Positions 34,876 to 44,157 of a stretch of 64,000 nucleotides of DNA are shown here, one piece after another (positions within the stretch are counted from its first letter, which is position 1; the number at the start of each line of letters is the position of its first letter). The DNA is from Thermoplasmata archaeon (GTDB lineage: Archaea > Thermoplasmatota > Thermoplasmata > Thermoplasmatales > Thermoplasmataceae): NCBI GenBank assembly GCA_021806345.1, contig JAJZXP010000301.1:100483-164482 (forward strand). The letters run 5' to 3'. Under the pieces are notes generated by a model. That model was given only the letters and a program-made list of their open reading frames with translations, was not told the origin of the DNA and did no database searches. Position numbers and translations under genes: made by a program.

Positions 34876-36489
34876 TTATCCCATCCAACTCAGTACTGAG
34901 ACGTTTTCATAAATGCTTTGATCCACATCATCTTCTTTTTGATAATAGATTGCGTGAAGCACTCTATAAATGGCTTCAAATCTTTCAAACTTTGATGCCA
35001 AATCCCCTATCAGTGTTATTTCAGTCAGTTGGCCAATTTTTCGTAATAATACTTTGGAATTTATCTCAAGAGTACCATTTTCCTTATTTTTTTCAGCAAA
35101 TGAAAGTATTGAATTAAGCTCGAGTTTTAAGGATCTCAATTTTAGATTTGAATCCAAAATGTGGTTAATTCTTTCTGCGAACATAGATAGAGTACCTTTT
35201 TTAACTATCGACTCAAGCATATCCAGGGACTGAATATTACTGGTCCCTTCCCAGATTGACGTAACCAAGGCATCACGATGGAACTTTGCAATCGGATATT
35301 CTTCAAAAAATCCGGTCCCTCCAAAAATTTCCATTGCATATTGTGTTATATCATTAGCAGCCCATGCAGCCATGTTTTTCGCAATGTGTGTTATAAATCT
35401 TGAATAGTTATACTCGTCATCATAAGGTGGCACACTTTTTGTTATTTTGGAAAACAAATTTGAAGCATAAAGCGACAATGCTAGGCTCCCTTCTAGCATT
35501 GCTTCCATTTCAATCAAATCTTTCTTCATCAATGGATGTTCCAAAAGTTTCTTGCCAAAAGCCACTCTCTTTTTACAATGAATATATGCTTCCCAAAGTG
35601 CTTTTCTTGAAATTCCATTGGCTGCAATGGAATCATTAATCCTGGAAATGTTTAGGATTTCAAGTGCATAATAAATACCATACTTTTGTTCCCCTATCAA
35701 TGCGCATTCAGAATCTTCAAATTCAACCTCACCACTTGGAACAGCTATTGTGCCCATTTTGTCCTTTAATCTTCGAATGGTGAAGTTAAGGTCACCCTTG
35801 GAATTTATCGAAGGAACAAAGAAAAGTGCCAGTGATCTTACGCCACCTTCACCTATCTTTGCAGTCACAAGTGAGCCATCAGCAATTCCAGCATTACTTG
35901 CAAAATACTTATTTTTCCCATTGATCTTCCAACTTTTCCCATCATAAATTGCCATGGTATCATTAAGCGCAAGATCACTTCCACCCTGCTTTTCACTGTA
36001 GAAGGTTGCTCCATACCATGGATCCTCCTTGTTTACATAATGCATAAAATTTTTATCGTCTTTTCCCAAATATTTTCCAAGGCAGTATGCAGTCTGTGCC
36101 GTTAGAGTGAATGTGCAAAAAATTCCAGGATCAGATATTATATATCCAGAGATGAAATGATAATTCCAGTCTCGAATTTCCAAACAACTCTTTCTTACAA
36201 CCCCAAGTTCGTGGATCTTTTCCATTGCTTTCCTCTGTTCTGGGGCTATTCGAACCAAATCTATTCTCTGTCCATCAATATCCCACGTTATCAGTTCAGG
36301 TTTGCCTTTATGATCTACGAAGTCCATAATCTCCATCAGTTCACTAGAAACGTAGTTCCCAAGTTTTACCAAATCATCATCAATTGCATTTTCCATTTTA
36401 AAATACTGAATCATATTCTGCAACGGAATATCCTCAGAAAAGTAATTTCTACCTACGGTCTGAAGCAAAGAGCTAAATTTATTTTTCAT
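34876..36489 (-). CDS. Acyl-CoA dehydrogenase, AidB-like
   Basis: FAD-dependent acyl-CoA dehydrogenase of the larger AidB/FadE-like class. Visible: FTLTAQTAYCLGKY, YGATFYSEKQGGSDL (FAD/substrate loop), WKINGKNKYFASNAGIAD, RVAFGKKLLEHPLMKKDL, and the C-terminal signature EIFGGTGFFEEYPIAKFHRDALVTSIWEG (shown here only as its known family block), where the Glu of WEGTSN is at the usual catalytic position. 537 residues. ATG 36489. Substrate unknown; DNA repair is claimed for E. coli AidB only. Confidence 0.87.
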   Translation of the reverse strand: MKNKFSSLLQTVGRNYFSEDIPLQNMIQYFKMENAIDDDLVKLGNYVSSELMEIMDFVDHKGKPELITWDIDGQRIDLVRIAPEQRKAMEKIHELGVVRKSCLEIRDWNYHFISGYIISDPGIFCTFTLTAQTAYCLGKYLGKDDKNFMHYVNKEDPWYGATFYSEKQGGSDLALNDTMAIYDGKSWKINGKNKYFASNAGIADGSLVTAKIGEGGVRSLALFFVPSINSKGDLNFTIRRLKDKMGTIAVPSGEVEFEDSECALIGEQKYGIYYALEILNISRINDSIAANGISRKALWEAYIHCKKRVAFGKKLLEHPLMKKDLIEMEAMLEGSLALSLYASNLFSKITKSVPPYDDEYNYSRFITHIAKNMAAWAANDITQYAMEIFGGTGFFEEYPIAKFHRDALVTSIWEGTSNIQSLDMLESIVKKGTLSMFAERINHILDSNLKLRSLKLELNSILSFAEKNKENGTLEINSKVLLRKIGQLTEITLIGDLASKFERFEAIYRVLHAIYYQKEDDVDQSIYENVSVLSWMG

Positions 36490-36606
36490 GAGATATGATC
36501 GGTATTTCTTAAAAAGGAATTTTCGTTACTTATTTTAGGTTAAATATCAAACGGTTCACTGTTCATTTGCATAAGATTTAAGGTATAGTTACCATAACCC
36601 ACAAAT

Positions 36607-36679
36607 GGGCTTGTAGTCCAGCGGTTATGACGTCGCTCTCACACAGCGAAGATCGCCGGTTCGAATCCGGCCAGGCCCA
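36607..36679 (+). tRNA. tRNA-Val (anticodon CAC)
   Basis: Plus-strand cloverleaf: acceptor GGGCTTG/CAGGCCC with one G-T pair, anticodon stem TCGCT/AGCGA around loop CTCACAC (anticodon CAC, reads GTG), T stem GCCGG/CCGGC with loop TTCGAAT, discriminator A. No intron, no encoded CCA. Confidence 0.95.
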
Positions 36680-36983
36680 TCAATCTTTGCCCTTAACTTG
36701 TCTCCAGTTGTTGATAAAGATGAAATATTACTCCCATTTAATATAAAAATTAAAAGTGAAATGATGAGCGAAAATATCGAAATCAGATCACATTTCATAT
36801 TTTTTTAACTAGTTTGGCTCAAATAACCTCAAAACTCTGACATCAATTAAAAATAACATATTTTCGGCATTCTAATTTTCTATGGGTAACTATTAAAATG
36901 AGAATTTATGGCAAAAATTGGAATTTAAGAAAATTAGGTCCAGTTGTTTTTTGAAACCACCTGTTAAATCTTAATCTATTTTA
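36680..36983. other. 304-base intergenic region, no gene seen
   Basis: Very AT-rich stretch between tRNA-Val and the 3' end of dapB. A T7 run at 36800-36806 could terminate transcripts running rightward. No frame with a family match and no convincing paired RNA. Confidence 0.4.
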
Positions 36984-37805
36984 TCAAGACGGAACTTCAA
37001 AGCCCATAATTTTATCCATGCCTCTTATTAGTCCCTTAGTATTCATTGCCTTTTTTATTGCAATCATAGTTCCATGAACATATGGTGTTGCGTCATTGCC
37101 ACCATTATATCTTATGGACAGAGTTTGATCTAAATCTCCAAAAATCACTTCTGCGCCAATAGTGAATCCAGGGAGTCTCAATGAATGAACTTTCATGCCA
37201 TTTAACTCGGCTCCTCTGGTTTCTTTTATTCCTGTAACAAGATTGTCCGGAACTTCAATCTTGGGACGGGATTCTCTGGAGATTCTATGAACCAATTCAA
37301 GAGTTGTCCCGCTTGGGACATCGGTTTTCCTTTCTGATGCATAATCAATAATTTCCCAACTTTTCATATATCTCGAAGCAACCACAGAAAAATTAAGCAT
37401 TAATGCAGATGCGATAGAATAGTTTCCAGCCGCTACGACGCCAGCACTATTTTTAACTGCTTCTTCTTCTATCTCTTGAAAGTCTTCATCCGATAATCCC
37501 GAAGTGCCAATAACCACATTTACACCTCTCTTCAATGCCTCCATTACATTTGATTTCACGATTAGTGGAGATGTATAATCTATCAACACATCCGGTTTTG
37601 ATCTTAAAGCATCTTTTACGTCTTTAAAAATCATCGCATGCAGATCTTTAATTCCAAGCAACTCTCCCACTTCATGACCGCTGCTGTTTCTGGCGACTGC
37701 GGAAACTAACTGATATTCACTTGATTCAGAAATATATTTAACAATGTTCCTGCCGACCCATCCAGTAACCCCAGCAATGCAAATGGTAATTTTTTCATTT
37801 TTCAT
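36984..37805 (-). CDS. dapB: 4-hydroxy-tetrahydrodipicolinate reductase
   Basis: NAD(P)H reductase of the diaminopimelate route to lysine. Rossmann motif AGVTGWVGRNI at the N-terminus, IDYTSP, IGTSGLSDED, AAGNYSIASALML, the catalytic-region IDYASERKTDVPSGTTL (His of the usual E-x-H-H is replaced: E-I-I-D-Y-A-S-E) and HSLRLPGFTIGAEVIFG. The altered catalytic-loop residues make a related dihydrodipicolinate-reductase-like activity possible. 273 residues, ATG 37805. Linked by pathway to asd and aspartate kinase 3 kb away. Confidence 0.8.
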   Translation of the reverse strand: MKNEKITICIAGVTGWVGRNIVKYISESSEYQLVSAVARNSSGHEVGELLGIKDLHAMIFKDVKDALRSKPDVLIDYTSPLIVKSNVMEALKRGVNVVIGTSGLSDEDFQEIEEEAVKNSAGVVAAGNYSIASALMLNFSVVASRYMKSWEIIDYASERKTDVPSGTTLELVHRISRESRPKIEVPDNLVTGIKETRGAELNGMKVHSLRLPGFTIGAEVIFGDLDQTLSIRYNGGNDATPYVHGTMIAIKKAMNTKGLIRGMDKIMGFEVPS

Positions 37806-37878
37806 ATACTCAAAGCGTACGTTATATAATCAAGATTTGCAATATTGGCAATAGCAATCCCATGCAAAGCAATAAAGG

Positions 37879-37888
37879 TTAATTAAAA
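37879..37888 (+). promoter_or_regulatory. TATA box of the structured RNA element
   Basis: TTAATTAAAA, 16-25 bases before the first base of hairpin 1 (37904). It predicts transcription starting about 37905-37910. No other TATA element is seen between here and the protease gene. Confidence 0.5.
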
Positions 37889-37903
37889 AGTTTCAATTTA
37901 CCA

Positions 37904-38094
37904 TAGCCCTGAAATTAGTATGCATGATCTGTGAGTGTATATGACGACACAGGGCTAGAACTCGCCTCGCCATATGGGCCTCTGCACAAGTTTAGGATTC
38001 GCTTCCTGCTATGACATGCCGATCAGAGGCTGGCGAAAAAGTCCCCGTGGGTCAGAGGAACCAGGATAATGAATGGATCCCGTTAGAACGGGGA
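37904..38094 (+). ncRNA. Structured RNA candidate: three-hairpin leader or independent ncRNA
   Basis: A 191-base stretch of about 51% GC by hand count, inside AT-rich flanks. Three nested or consecutive stems are exact: (1) TAGCCCTG 37904-37911 with CAGGGCTA 37950-37957; (2) TCGCCA 37967-37972 with TGGCGA 38031-38036, continued by GCCTCTG 37978-37984 with CAGAGGC 38024-38030, a 13-bp helix interrupted by a 5-base bulge; (3) TCCCCGT 38042-38048 with ACGGGGA 38088-38094. A promoter lies at the right distance upstream. It does not contain hallmark motifs of SRP RNA helix 8, RNase P P4 or a tRNA that I could find. It ends 17 bases before the preferred start of the M50 protease gene, so it may be that gene's 5' leader. 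Confidence 0.55.
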
Positions 38095-38111
38095 AAAGGT
38101 TGATGATCAAT

Positions 38112-39200
38112 ATGCAATATAACAATGACGTTGAACTGGAAAATCCCAAAGCTAGGGAGGTAGTTAACATAGTTAATCAGTTCATCAACTCATATGAGAT
38201 CGAAATTAATCCGCTCTCCATAAAATTCAATTTTCTGGATACTGATAATCCAGATATTTCAAAACGCTTTACAGAAATGAGTCAACTGTTGGTAAGGGAT
38301 GGATATATCCCCCAAATGATAAACAATTATGAACATTACGTGCAGATTTCCCTCAATAATCAAAGGAAATTTGTATCAAATAAGGTAAACATTATTCTTT
38401 TGTTACTAACAATTGCTTCCACAGTATATGCGGGATACATGTTCTCCACCAATTACATATCCCCGGGGCCAGATGTTACTTTAAGAGCCATTCTATACGG
38501 TACAGTTTTTTTTGCCTTACCGTTGCTTACCATTTTGGGAGTCCACGAAATGGGCCATTTTCTGGTTGCAAGACACTATAAGATTAGGACTTCTCTTCCA
38601 TTTTTTATACCATTTATTCCACTCGCCTATTCCATAGGAACATTTGGTGCTTTCATTTCACTCCGGGATCCTTTTCCAAACAGGAAAGTTATGACAAACA
38701 TAGGTGCAGCAGGTCCTATGGCTGGATTTTTAACAGCGCTGCCTCTCTTATTCGTTGCCAATTATTTACAAAAAATTATGCCCCTTTACCACCACGTGAT
38801 TCCCTATTTTCTGCATTATCCATTTATCTACCACCTATTTCATCTGTCGACACCAGTAACTTACCCATTTTTTCCAATGACCATATCAGTTTGGGTGGGC
38901 ATTTTCGCAACAGCCCTAAATCTATTTCCCGTTGGCCAACTTGATGGAGGACACATAATACGCGGAATGCTTGGAAAAAAGGCTATCTACGTAAGTTATT
39001 TTTTCATTCTTGTATTGTTCGTTTTGGGGCTGTCCTACACTGGGTGGTTATTAATAGCCATTTTGGTATTGTTTCTTGGATTAAACCATCCTCCCGCACT
39101 TGATGACACTTCACCTATCGGAGCATTGGAGATTGGAGTAGGACTAACAGTTTTAATGCTCTTTCTCCTGTCGTTTACTCCCATTCCAATCTATTTATGA
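38112..39200 (+). CDS. Site-2-type membrane zinc metalloprotease (M50)
   Basis: Intramembrane protease. Zinc motif HEMGH (H145, E146, H149) inside a membrane segment and the second motif NLFPVGQLDGGH supplying the third ligand Asp. About 100 soluble N-terminal residues precede seven or so membrane helices. The start is uncertain: ATG 38073 lies within hairpin 3 of the RNA element and gives a non-family leader peptide; ATG 38103 and ATG 38112 follow the element. I list 38112. Substrate and any regulated-proteolysis partner are unknown. Confidence 0.85.
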   Translation: MQYNNDVELENPKAREVVNIVNQFINSYEIEINPLSIKFNFLDTDNPDISKRFTEMSQLLVRDGYIPQMINNYEHYVQISLNNQRKFVSNKVNIILLLLTIASTVYAGYMFSTNYISPGPDVTLRAILYGTVFFALPLLTILGVHEMGHFLVARHYKIRTSLPFFIPFIPLAYSIGTFGAFISLRDPFPNRKVMTNIGAAGPMAGFLTALPLLFVANYLQKIMPLYHHVIPYFLHYPFIYHLFHLSTPVTYPFFPMTISVWVGIFATALNLFPVGQLDGGHIIRGMLGKKAIYVSYFFILVLFVLGLSYTGWLLIAILVLFLGLNHPPALDDTSPIGALEIGVGLTVLMLFLLSFTPIPIYL

Positions 39201-39247
39201 ATATAAAATTTCAATACTGTTAATAGAATAGAAATCCATAATGGTTT

Positions 39248-40408
39248 ATGGCTGTTAAAGAAAGTGAAATAGAAAAGTACATTATAGAAATGAGAAGGCA
39301 GTTTCATCAGTATCCGGAATTAAGCTTTCAGGAAGATCAGACTATAGAACAGGTGGAAGAGGAGTTAAAGTCACTGGGACTTAAGACTGTAACTGTGAAT
39401 AAGGGAGGCTTATTTGCTGATATACAGGGTGCAGTGCCTGGCAAAGTGGTAGCTTTGCGGGCGGATATGGACGCTCTACCCATAAGGGAAGATACAGATT
39501 TGCCATTCAAATCCAAGAATGACGGCGTCATGCACGCATGTGGACATGACTCCCATATAGCTATGTTGCTGGGTGTTGCTAAATCTTTGGCGTCCAAGAG
39601 AGATCAGTTTAACGGGACGGTAAGGCTTATTTTTCAAAGGGCAGAAGAGCAGCCTCCTGGAGGAGCTATAGAAATGGTTAGGGCTGGTGTTCTCAAAGGG
39701 GTAGACTATATAGTTGGGCAACACGTTATGGCAAATGCTCCAACAGGAACTGTGGCTATATACCCCAATGAGTGCATGGCCAATGCTGATGAATTCAGGG
39801 TAAGCATTAAAAGCAATGGTGGTCACGGCGCATACCCTCACACGGGTGTTGATACCCTAATGATTGCCTCGATGTTTGTCGTACAGTCGCAAACTATAAT
39901 CTCCAGACTATTTGATCCAACAGAGCCTGCAGTAATAACTTTTGGCACAATGAAATCAGGATTCAGGTATAACGTAATATCTCCGTTCAGCGAACTTACA
40001 GGTACGATCAGAACATTTTCTGAGCAGGGAAGAAGGAAAGCTGAAAGTTACCTTAGAAATATGCTTGAATCGATCTGCAAATTGTATGGCGCAGAATTTG
40101 AATTTCAGTTTATTGAGGGATACCCTGCACTTATAAATTCGGAAAAGGTTTCTGCCATAATAGAAAATGCTGCCAGAAAGGTAGTTGGAGAAAAGAATAT
40201 CATACATCCAAAGCCTTCCATGGGAGGGGAAGATTTCGCATATTATACTAAAGAGATACCGGGATCATTTTTCTTTCTGGGAGTAACCTCCAGCGAAGAT
40301 AAGAATCCCGGAGCCAATCACTCTCCTAAGTTTTTCATTGATGAAAAAGCGCTCATTAAAGGGAAGGAAATAATGGAGATAGCGACCCTTATGCTTTTGG
40401 AAAAATGA
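39248..40408 (+). CDS. M20-family amidohydrolase/carboxypeptidase (M20D)
   Basis: Metal-dependent N-acyl-amino-acid amidohydrolase or carboxypeptidase. Metal-binding MHACGHDSH near residue 95, catalytic Glu pair in QRAEEQPPGG, the dimerisation-domain block NGGHGAYPH, and the last metal His in PGANHSPKFF. The motif RADMDALPI is typical of hippurate hydrolase/CPSA relatives. 386 residues, ATG 39248. Substrate not determinable. Confidence 0.9.
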   Translation: MAVKESEIEKYIIEMRRQFHQYPELSFQEDQTIEQVEEELKSLGLKTVTVNKGGLFADIQGAVPGKVVALRADMDALPIREDTDLPFKSKNDGVMHACGHDSHIAMLLGVAKSLASKRDQFNGTVRLIFQRAEEQPPGGAIEMVRAGVLKGVDYIVGQHVMANAPTGTVAIYPNECMANADEFRVSIKSNGGHGAYPHTGVDTLMIASMFVVQSQTIISRLFDPTEPAVITFGTMKSGFRYNVISPFSELTGTIRTFSEQGRRKAESYLRNMLESICKLYGAEFEFQFIEGYPALINSEKVSAIIENAARKVVGEKNIIHPKPSMGGEDFAYYTKEIPGSFFFLGVTSSEDKNPGANHSPKFFIDEKALIKGKEIMEIATLMLLEK

Positions 40409-40414
40409 TCAATA

Positions 40415-40427
40415 TTTTTTTATTTTT
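40415..40427 (+). terminator. T-rich terminator candidate after the M20 gene
   Basis: T7 then A then T5, eight bases after the stop codon and before the nurA promoter. U-rich tracts without a hairpin are sufficient for termination in euryarchaea. Confidence 0.45.
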
Positions 40428-40492
40428 CATTCAAACACAATTTTTCCTAGCGTAGAATTCTTTTTTAAGTAAGTTCGAAGAAGAGGATAAAA

Positions 40493-40500
40493 AATTATAA
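40493..40500 (+). promoter_or_regulatory. TATA box of the nurA-herA-mre11-rad50 operon
   Basis: AATTATAA 21-28 bases before ATG 40521; predicts a leaderless operon mRNA. No palindrome next to it. Confidence 0.5.
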
Positions 40501-40520
40501 GATATCAAACATATACATTT

Positions 40521-41525
40521 ATGGATTTTTTGCAAGAATACGTAAATTTTCTCAAAAACAATGGGGAAAGAATTAGGCGAAGTATTACAATTTCCCATGA
40601 TGACCCTGCATACTATTTTTTCAAGGAAAATTTAATGCAGCATTTTTATCCACTAGAAGAAGCCTGTAAGCCGCCAATAGAAGTTTCTGCAACAGATGGT
40701 TCAGAATTCTCGAGAGAACTCTTCAATGGTCAAAAATTCGTAGTAACCCGGGCTGTTGCCATACAAGGAAATGAAGTTGAAACAGTTTCTTCCTTTCATT
40801 TGTTGAATGTTGATCGAGAAGATAAGAGTGAGCTTGTTAAAAGAATTATGGAACAGGACGAACACAGAGTCACCAAGAATATGATCACCAAGCATAAACC
40901 CGGCATCTGTATACTTGATGGCTCATTCTCAGGAAGGATGTATTGGGGAAAAAGGAATTTGAGAACAGATCTAAAGCCCGATATATTCACAACTTACCAG
41001 AAAGAATTCAATGAAATGATCCAAAAAATAAGGGAAAAGGAGACAATCTTGATTTATATTGGAAAAACTTCAGACACTTCCGTTTTCAAAAGATATCTCA
41101 TGTCTATTTCCAAGGAAATACCTGAGGAAATAAAAACGAGAAGTATAACGGATCATCTTTTAATCAGGTCGCTCGCGGACTTTCCGGGGTATACAGAACC
41201 ACTGGAGAATGAATTTCGACTGAATCAGGAAGAAACCATAAAATATTACACCACTCACATACTCCCTTCTAAAGAAGATACACCCATGAAGTTGGACATA
41301 ATCATTCCAAGCAGTTCTGATTACGAATTAAAAGATATAATCTCATGGCTGATGTGGGCATACACAGGTTTAAGCAATCACAATCTTTGGATTAGTATCG
41401 CTGACAAAAAGGTGAAATTCAGCAAAAGTGAAACGGAGGATGTATTAATGAAGATGTTTTTTAAAACAGCGGACAATGAATTAATTGAAACAAGAGGAGA
41501 GAGACGTGCAAGGATCAGATTCTGA
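40521..41525 (+). CDS. nurA: DNA end-resection nuclease NurA
   Basis: 5'-3' nuclease working with the HerA translocase to resect double-strand breaks. The N-terminal active-site Asp is D59 in SATDGSEFSREL; a second catalytic region is CILDGSFSGRM (near residue 133); LIYIGKTSDTSVFK and the C-terminal ISIADKKVKFS are also family-like. 334 residues. First gene of the four-gene repair operon; the 3' end overlaps herA. Confidence 0.9.
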   Translation: MDFLQEYVNFLKNNGERIRRSITISHDDPAYYFFKENLMQHFYPLEEACKPPIEVSATDGSEFSRELFNGQKFVVTRAVAIQGNEVETVSSFHLLNVDREDKSELVKRIMEQDEHRVTKNMITKHKPGICILDGSFSGRMYWGKRNLRTDLKPDIFTTYQKEFNEMIQKIREKETILIYIGKTSDTSVFKRYLMSISKEIPEEIKTRSITDHLLIRSLADFPGYTEPLENEFRLNQEETIKYYTTHILPSKEDTPMKLDIIIPSSSDYELKDIISWLMWAYTGLSNHNLWISIADKKVKFSKSETEDVLMKMFFKTADNELIETRGERRARIRF

Positions 41526-43029
41526 AATTGGATATGTTAATGGGCAATCAGAAAGTGAATATTTTCAATTTGTTCTGAAACCTGATTGCGAGCTAAGGAG
41601 ATGGGAATACATCACAGTATCCCACGGCGGTGAAAAGATAATAGGAAGAATAGAGAAAATTCTTTCTTCAAGCGATATAATCCCAAACAACAGAGATTTT
41701 GAAACAATCAAAAAATTAAGTTCCAGTGGGATAATCGATATAGTGGATATAGCAAGGGCAAGAAGTGTTGGCACTATAAAAGTTGATGGATCAATTTCAA
41801 AAAGCAACAGGGGATTAATCAGGCCAGGCACTCCTGTTATGCGATCCACAGAAAAAGAGATGAGTCAGCTATTTGGATATACCGGAACTGGCCATCTGGA
41901 ACTTGGCAGTCTTACCGATTATGACAATGTCAGAACAGGAATATCAATAAACGGAATGAGACGCCATGTGGCAATAATGGCTCAAACAGGAGCAGGAAAG
42001 AGTAATACTGCTGCGGTATTAATCGAAGAACTGGCAATTTCCGGAGCTACAATCATTGTTCTCGATCCCCACGCTGATTACTCCTTAATGAAAGCCAGCA
42101 AAGAAATGGCAGATATCACCAAGGTTTTTAAAACACCTATGAGCACCGGGAGATACGGAAAGGAACTCAGCGCAATTACTGAAAGATTTTCCCTCAGGTT
42201 CCAGGATCTGGAAGAAGATGATCTTTTCAACATAATGAGGATAGATGAACAGTGGACAACCTTGAGGGAGATAGTAAGAAATCTTCACTCCAAGGTGAAA
42301 GGAAAGGGGGATTTTGATGATTTTATTAGGGCATACGAAACAATGCCATCCAATGAGAAATCAAGAATCTCAGGACGAATTGCATTGTTAAAATCGGTAA
42401 AAGACATTTTCTCTCATGTGACAACGCCTGTAAGTTCATATCTAAGACCGGGTCAGCTTTCCATTCTTGATCTTTCAGGATTGGATCAGGACATAATTTC
42501 TTATTTTTGTCTCAAGGTAATGGATGAAGTATATGATCAAAAAACAAGCGGAAGTTTCAAGTATCCTGTGTTCTTTTTCGTGGAAGAAGCTCATAATTTT
42601 GTTGGGAGGGAAAGCTTAGGTAAACTTCCTCAGTTGATTAAGAGGATCGCAGCCGAAGGAAGAAAATTTGGGACATATCTGGTAGTCATAACCCAGAGAC
42701 CGGGGAAAATTGATCAGGATGTCCTGAGTCAGTGTAACTCCCAGATTATTTTAAGAGTTACAAACCCCATGGACCAGAGGGCAATTGAGGAATCATGCGA
42801 AAGTGTAAGCGAATCCATTATAAACGATTTACCGTCTTTGAATACCGGAGAAGCTGTTCTTGTCGGTGAATTTGTTAAGTTCCCAGTTATAATAAAAGTG
42901 AGGAGAAGAAGAACTAAGGAGGGAGGAGGAGATATTGAAATCCTTCCACTGCTTGAAGAATCACTAAAACTGAGGAAAAAAAGTCTTTCTCCAGATGAGA
43001 ACAGGGATCATATTGGGGGATTGATCTGA
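41506..43029 (+). CDS. herA: DNA translocase/helicase HerA
   Basis: Hexameric FtsK-HerA ATPase driving end resection with NurA. N-terminal HAS-barrel (1-90), Walker A AQTGAGKSNT (about 158-167), Walker B VFFFVEEAHNF, and arginine/sensor region AEGRKFGTYLVVITQRPGKIDQDVLSQCN are standard (quoted as family blocks). The start is GTG 41506 with SD GAGGAG (41494-41499) six bases upstream inside nurA; TTG 41485 is the alternative. Confidence 0.93.
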   Translation: MQGSDSEIGYVNGQSESEYFQFVLKPDCELRRWEYITVSHGGEKIIGRIEKILSSSDIIPNNRDFETIKKLSSSGIIDIVDIARARSVGTIKVDGSISKSNRGLIRPGTPVMRSTEKEMSQLFGYTGTGHLELGSLTDYDNVRTGISINGMRRHVAIMAQTGAGKSNTAAVLIEELAISGATIIVLDPHADYSLMKASKEMADITKVFKTPMSTGRYGKELSAITERFSLRFQDLEEDDLFNIMRIDEQWTTLREIVRNLHSKVKGKGDFDDFIRAYETMPSNEKSRISGRIALLKSVKDIFSHVTTPVSSYLRPGQLSILDLSGLDQDIISYFCLKVMDEVYDQKTSGSFKYPVFFFVEEAHNFVGRESLGKLPQLIKRIAAEGRKFGTYLVVITQRPGKIDQDVLSQCNSQIILRVTNPMDQRAIEESCESVSESIINDLPSLNTGEAVLVGEFVKFPVIIKVRRRRTKEGGGDIEILPLLEESLKLRKKSLSPDENRDHIGGLI

Positions 43030-44157
43030 ATGGTTAAATTCATGCATATCTCCGATACACATCTTGGTTCTGTCCAATATAGTATTCCAGAGAGAGAAGA
43101 AGACTTTTACGATGTATTTAGAGAGGCAATGGAAATAGCGAAGGAAAGTGAAGTTGACTTTATAATCCACAGCGGTGATCTTTTCGACTCGCCCAGACCT
43201 TCGAATAGGGCTCTTAGAATAGCACAGGAGGAGATGCATGATCTCGAGAAGAGAAATATTCCAGTCTACTCAATTGTAGGTGATCACGACAGGCCAAAAT
43301 TAAGGGACAACCCTTCTCACGTGCTCTTTGATCTGTTCGGAATGAAAATGTTAGGATTGGATGAATTTCAGTCAACTTTGTTTAAAGGTTCTTCTGAACC
43401 CGTGTTCATAGGAGGAATTGGAAACCTGAAGAGTTTTAGGAGCGATTTTCTTAAGGAACAGTATAACAGGGCAAGTTTATTGGCCAAGGATTATAAGACC
43501 TCTATTTTCATATCTCATCAGGCTATAGCACCATTGTTTCCGACTGAAAATTCTGAGGCAAATGAAGATGATCTCCCGGTTAACTTTAACTATCTTGCCT
43601 TCGGTCACGTACACCAATTCAAGCAAAAAAAATATGGGAGATCACTTTTCGCGTATTCAGGATCAACAGAGGTTAAAAGTACAAATGAAATACCATCACT
43701 TTCGAGAAAGGGAAAGGGCGTTAACATCGTAACAATAGAGGATGAGGAAACTGAGATCGAGCGGAAGAAATTGGTTCAAGTCAGAGCGCAATACGAAATA
43801 AGGGGAACATCTGAAGAGATTATTTCAGGTATTGAAAAATTGACCATGGATAAATATCAGAAAAAGCCAATAATCTCAACAACAATCACTGAAAAGACAA
43901 ATAGAAAAGAATTCATGCAAAAGCTAAAAGACTACGAGAGCCTCTTCATTTTCCGTCAACCGTTGATGGATATTAATGCAGAAGGGAAATCTCCAGATGT
44001 TTCCTTTGATGACACAATGCCGGAAGTATTTGCGAAGTACTTTGATAGCAAAAAAAAGAGTGAACTTGCTTTAGAAATTTATAAATCTGTGAGGGACAGG
44101 GATGCAAGGAGGGAGGAAATTCTCGAAATATGCAGGGAGATTTTGAATGATAATTGA
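43030..44157 (+). CDS. mre11: DNA double-strand break repair nuclease Mre11
   Basis: Manganese nuclease of the Mre11-Rad50 complex. Phosphoesterase motifs I-V: D9-T-H11 (HISDTHLG), SGDLFD, VGDHDR, FISHQ and FGHVH. The C-terminal 120 residues form the cap and Rad50-binding parts. ATG 43030 follows the herA stop with no gap; the 3' end overlaps rad50 by 11 bases. Confidence 0.95.
   Translation: MVKFMHISDTHLGSVQYSIPEREEDFYDVFREAMEIAKESEVDFIIHSGDLFDSPRPSNRALRIAQEEMHDLEKRNIPVYSIVGDHDRPKLRDNPSHVLFDLFGMKMLGLDEFQSTLFKGSSEPVFIGGIGNLKSFRSDFLKEQYNRASLLAKDYKTSIFISHQAIAPLFPTENSEANEDDLPVNFNYLAFGHVHQFKQKKYGRSLFAYSGSTEVKSTNEIPSLSRKGKGVNIVTIEDEETEIERKKLVQVRAQYEIRGTSEEIISGIEKLTMDKYQKKPIISTTITEKTNRKEFMQKLKDYESLFIFRQPLMDINAEGKSPDVSFDDTMPEVFAKYFDSKKKSELALEIYKSVRDRDARREEILEICREILNDN

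Noticed and set aside
36761..36839. Possible C/D box sRNA (ATGATGA then CTGA)
   Set aside because: Box spacing is too long, a T7 run interrupts it, and internal C'/D' boxes are missing.
37904..38094. Identity of the structured element as SRP RNA or RNase P RNA
   Set aside because: No helix-8 GGAAG/AGCA-type motif, no P4 GAGGAAAGTCC with its partner, and the length is too short for either.
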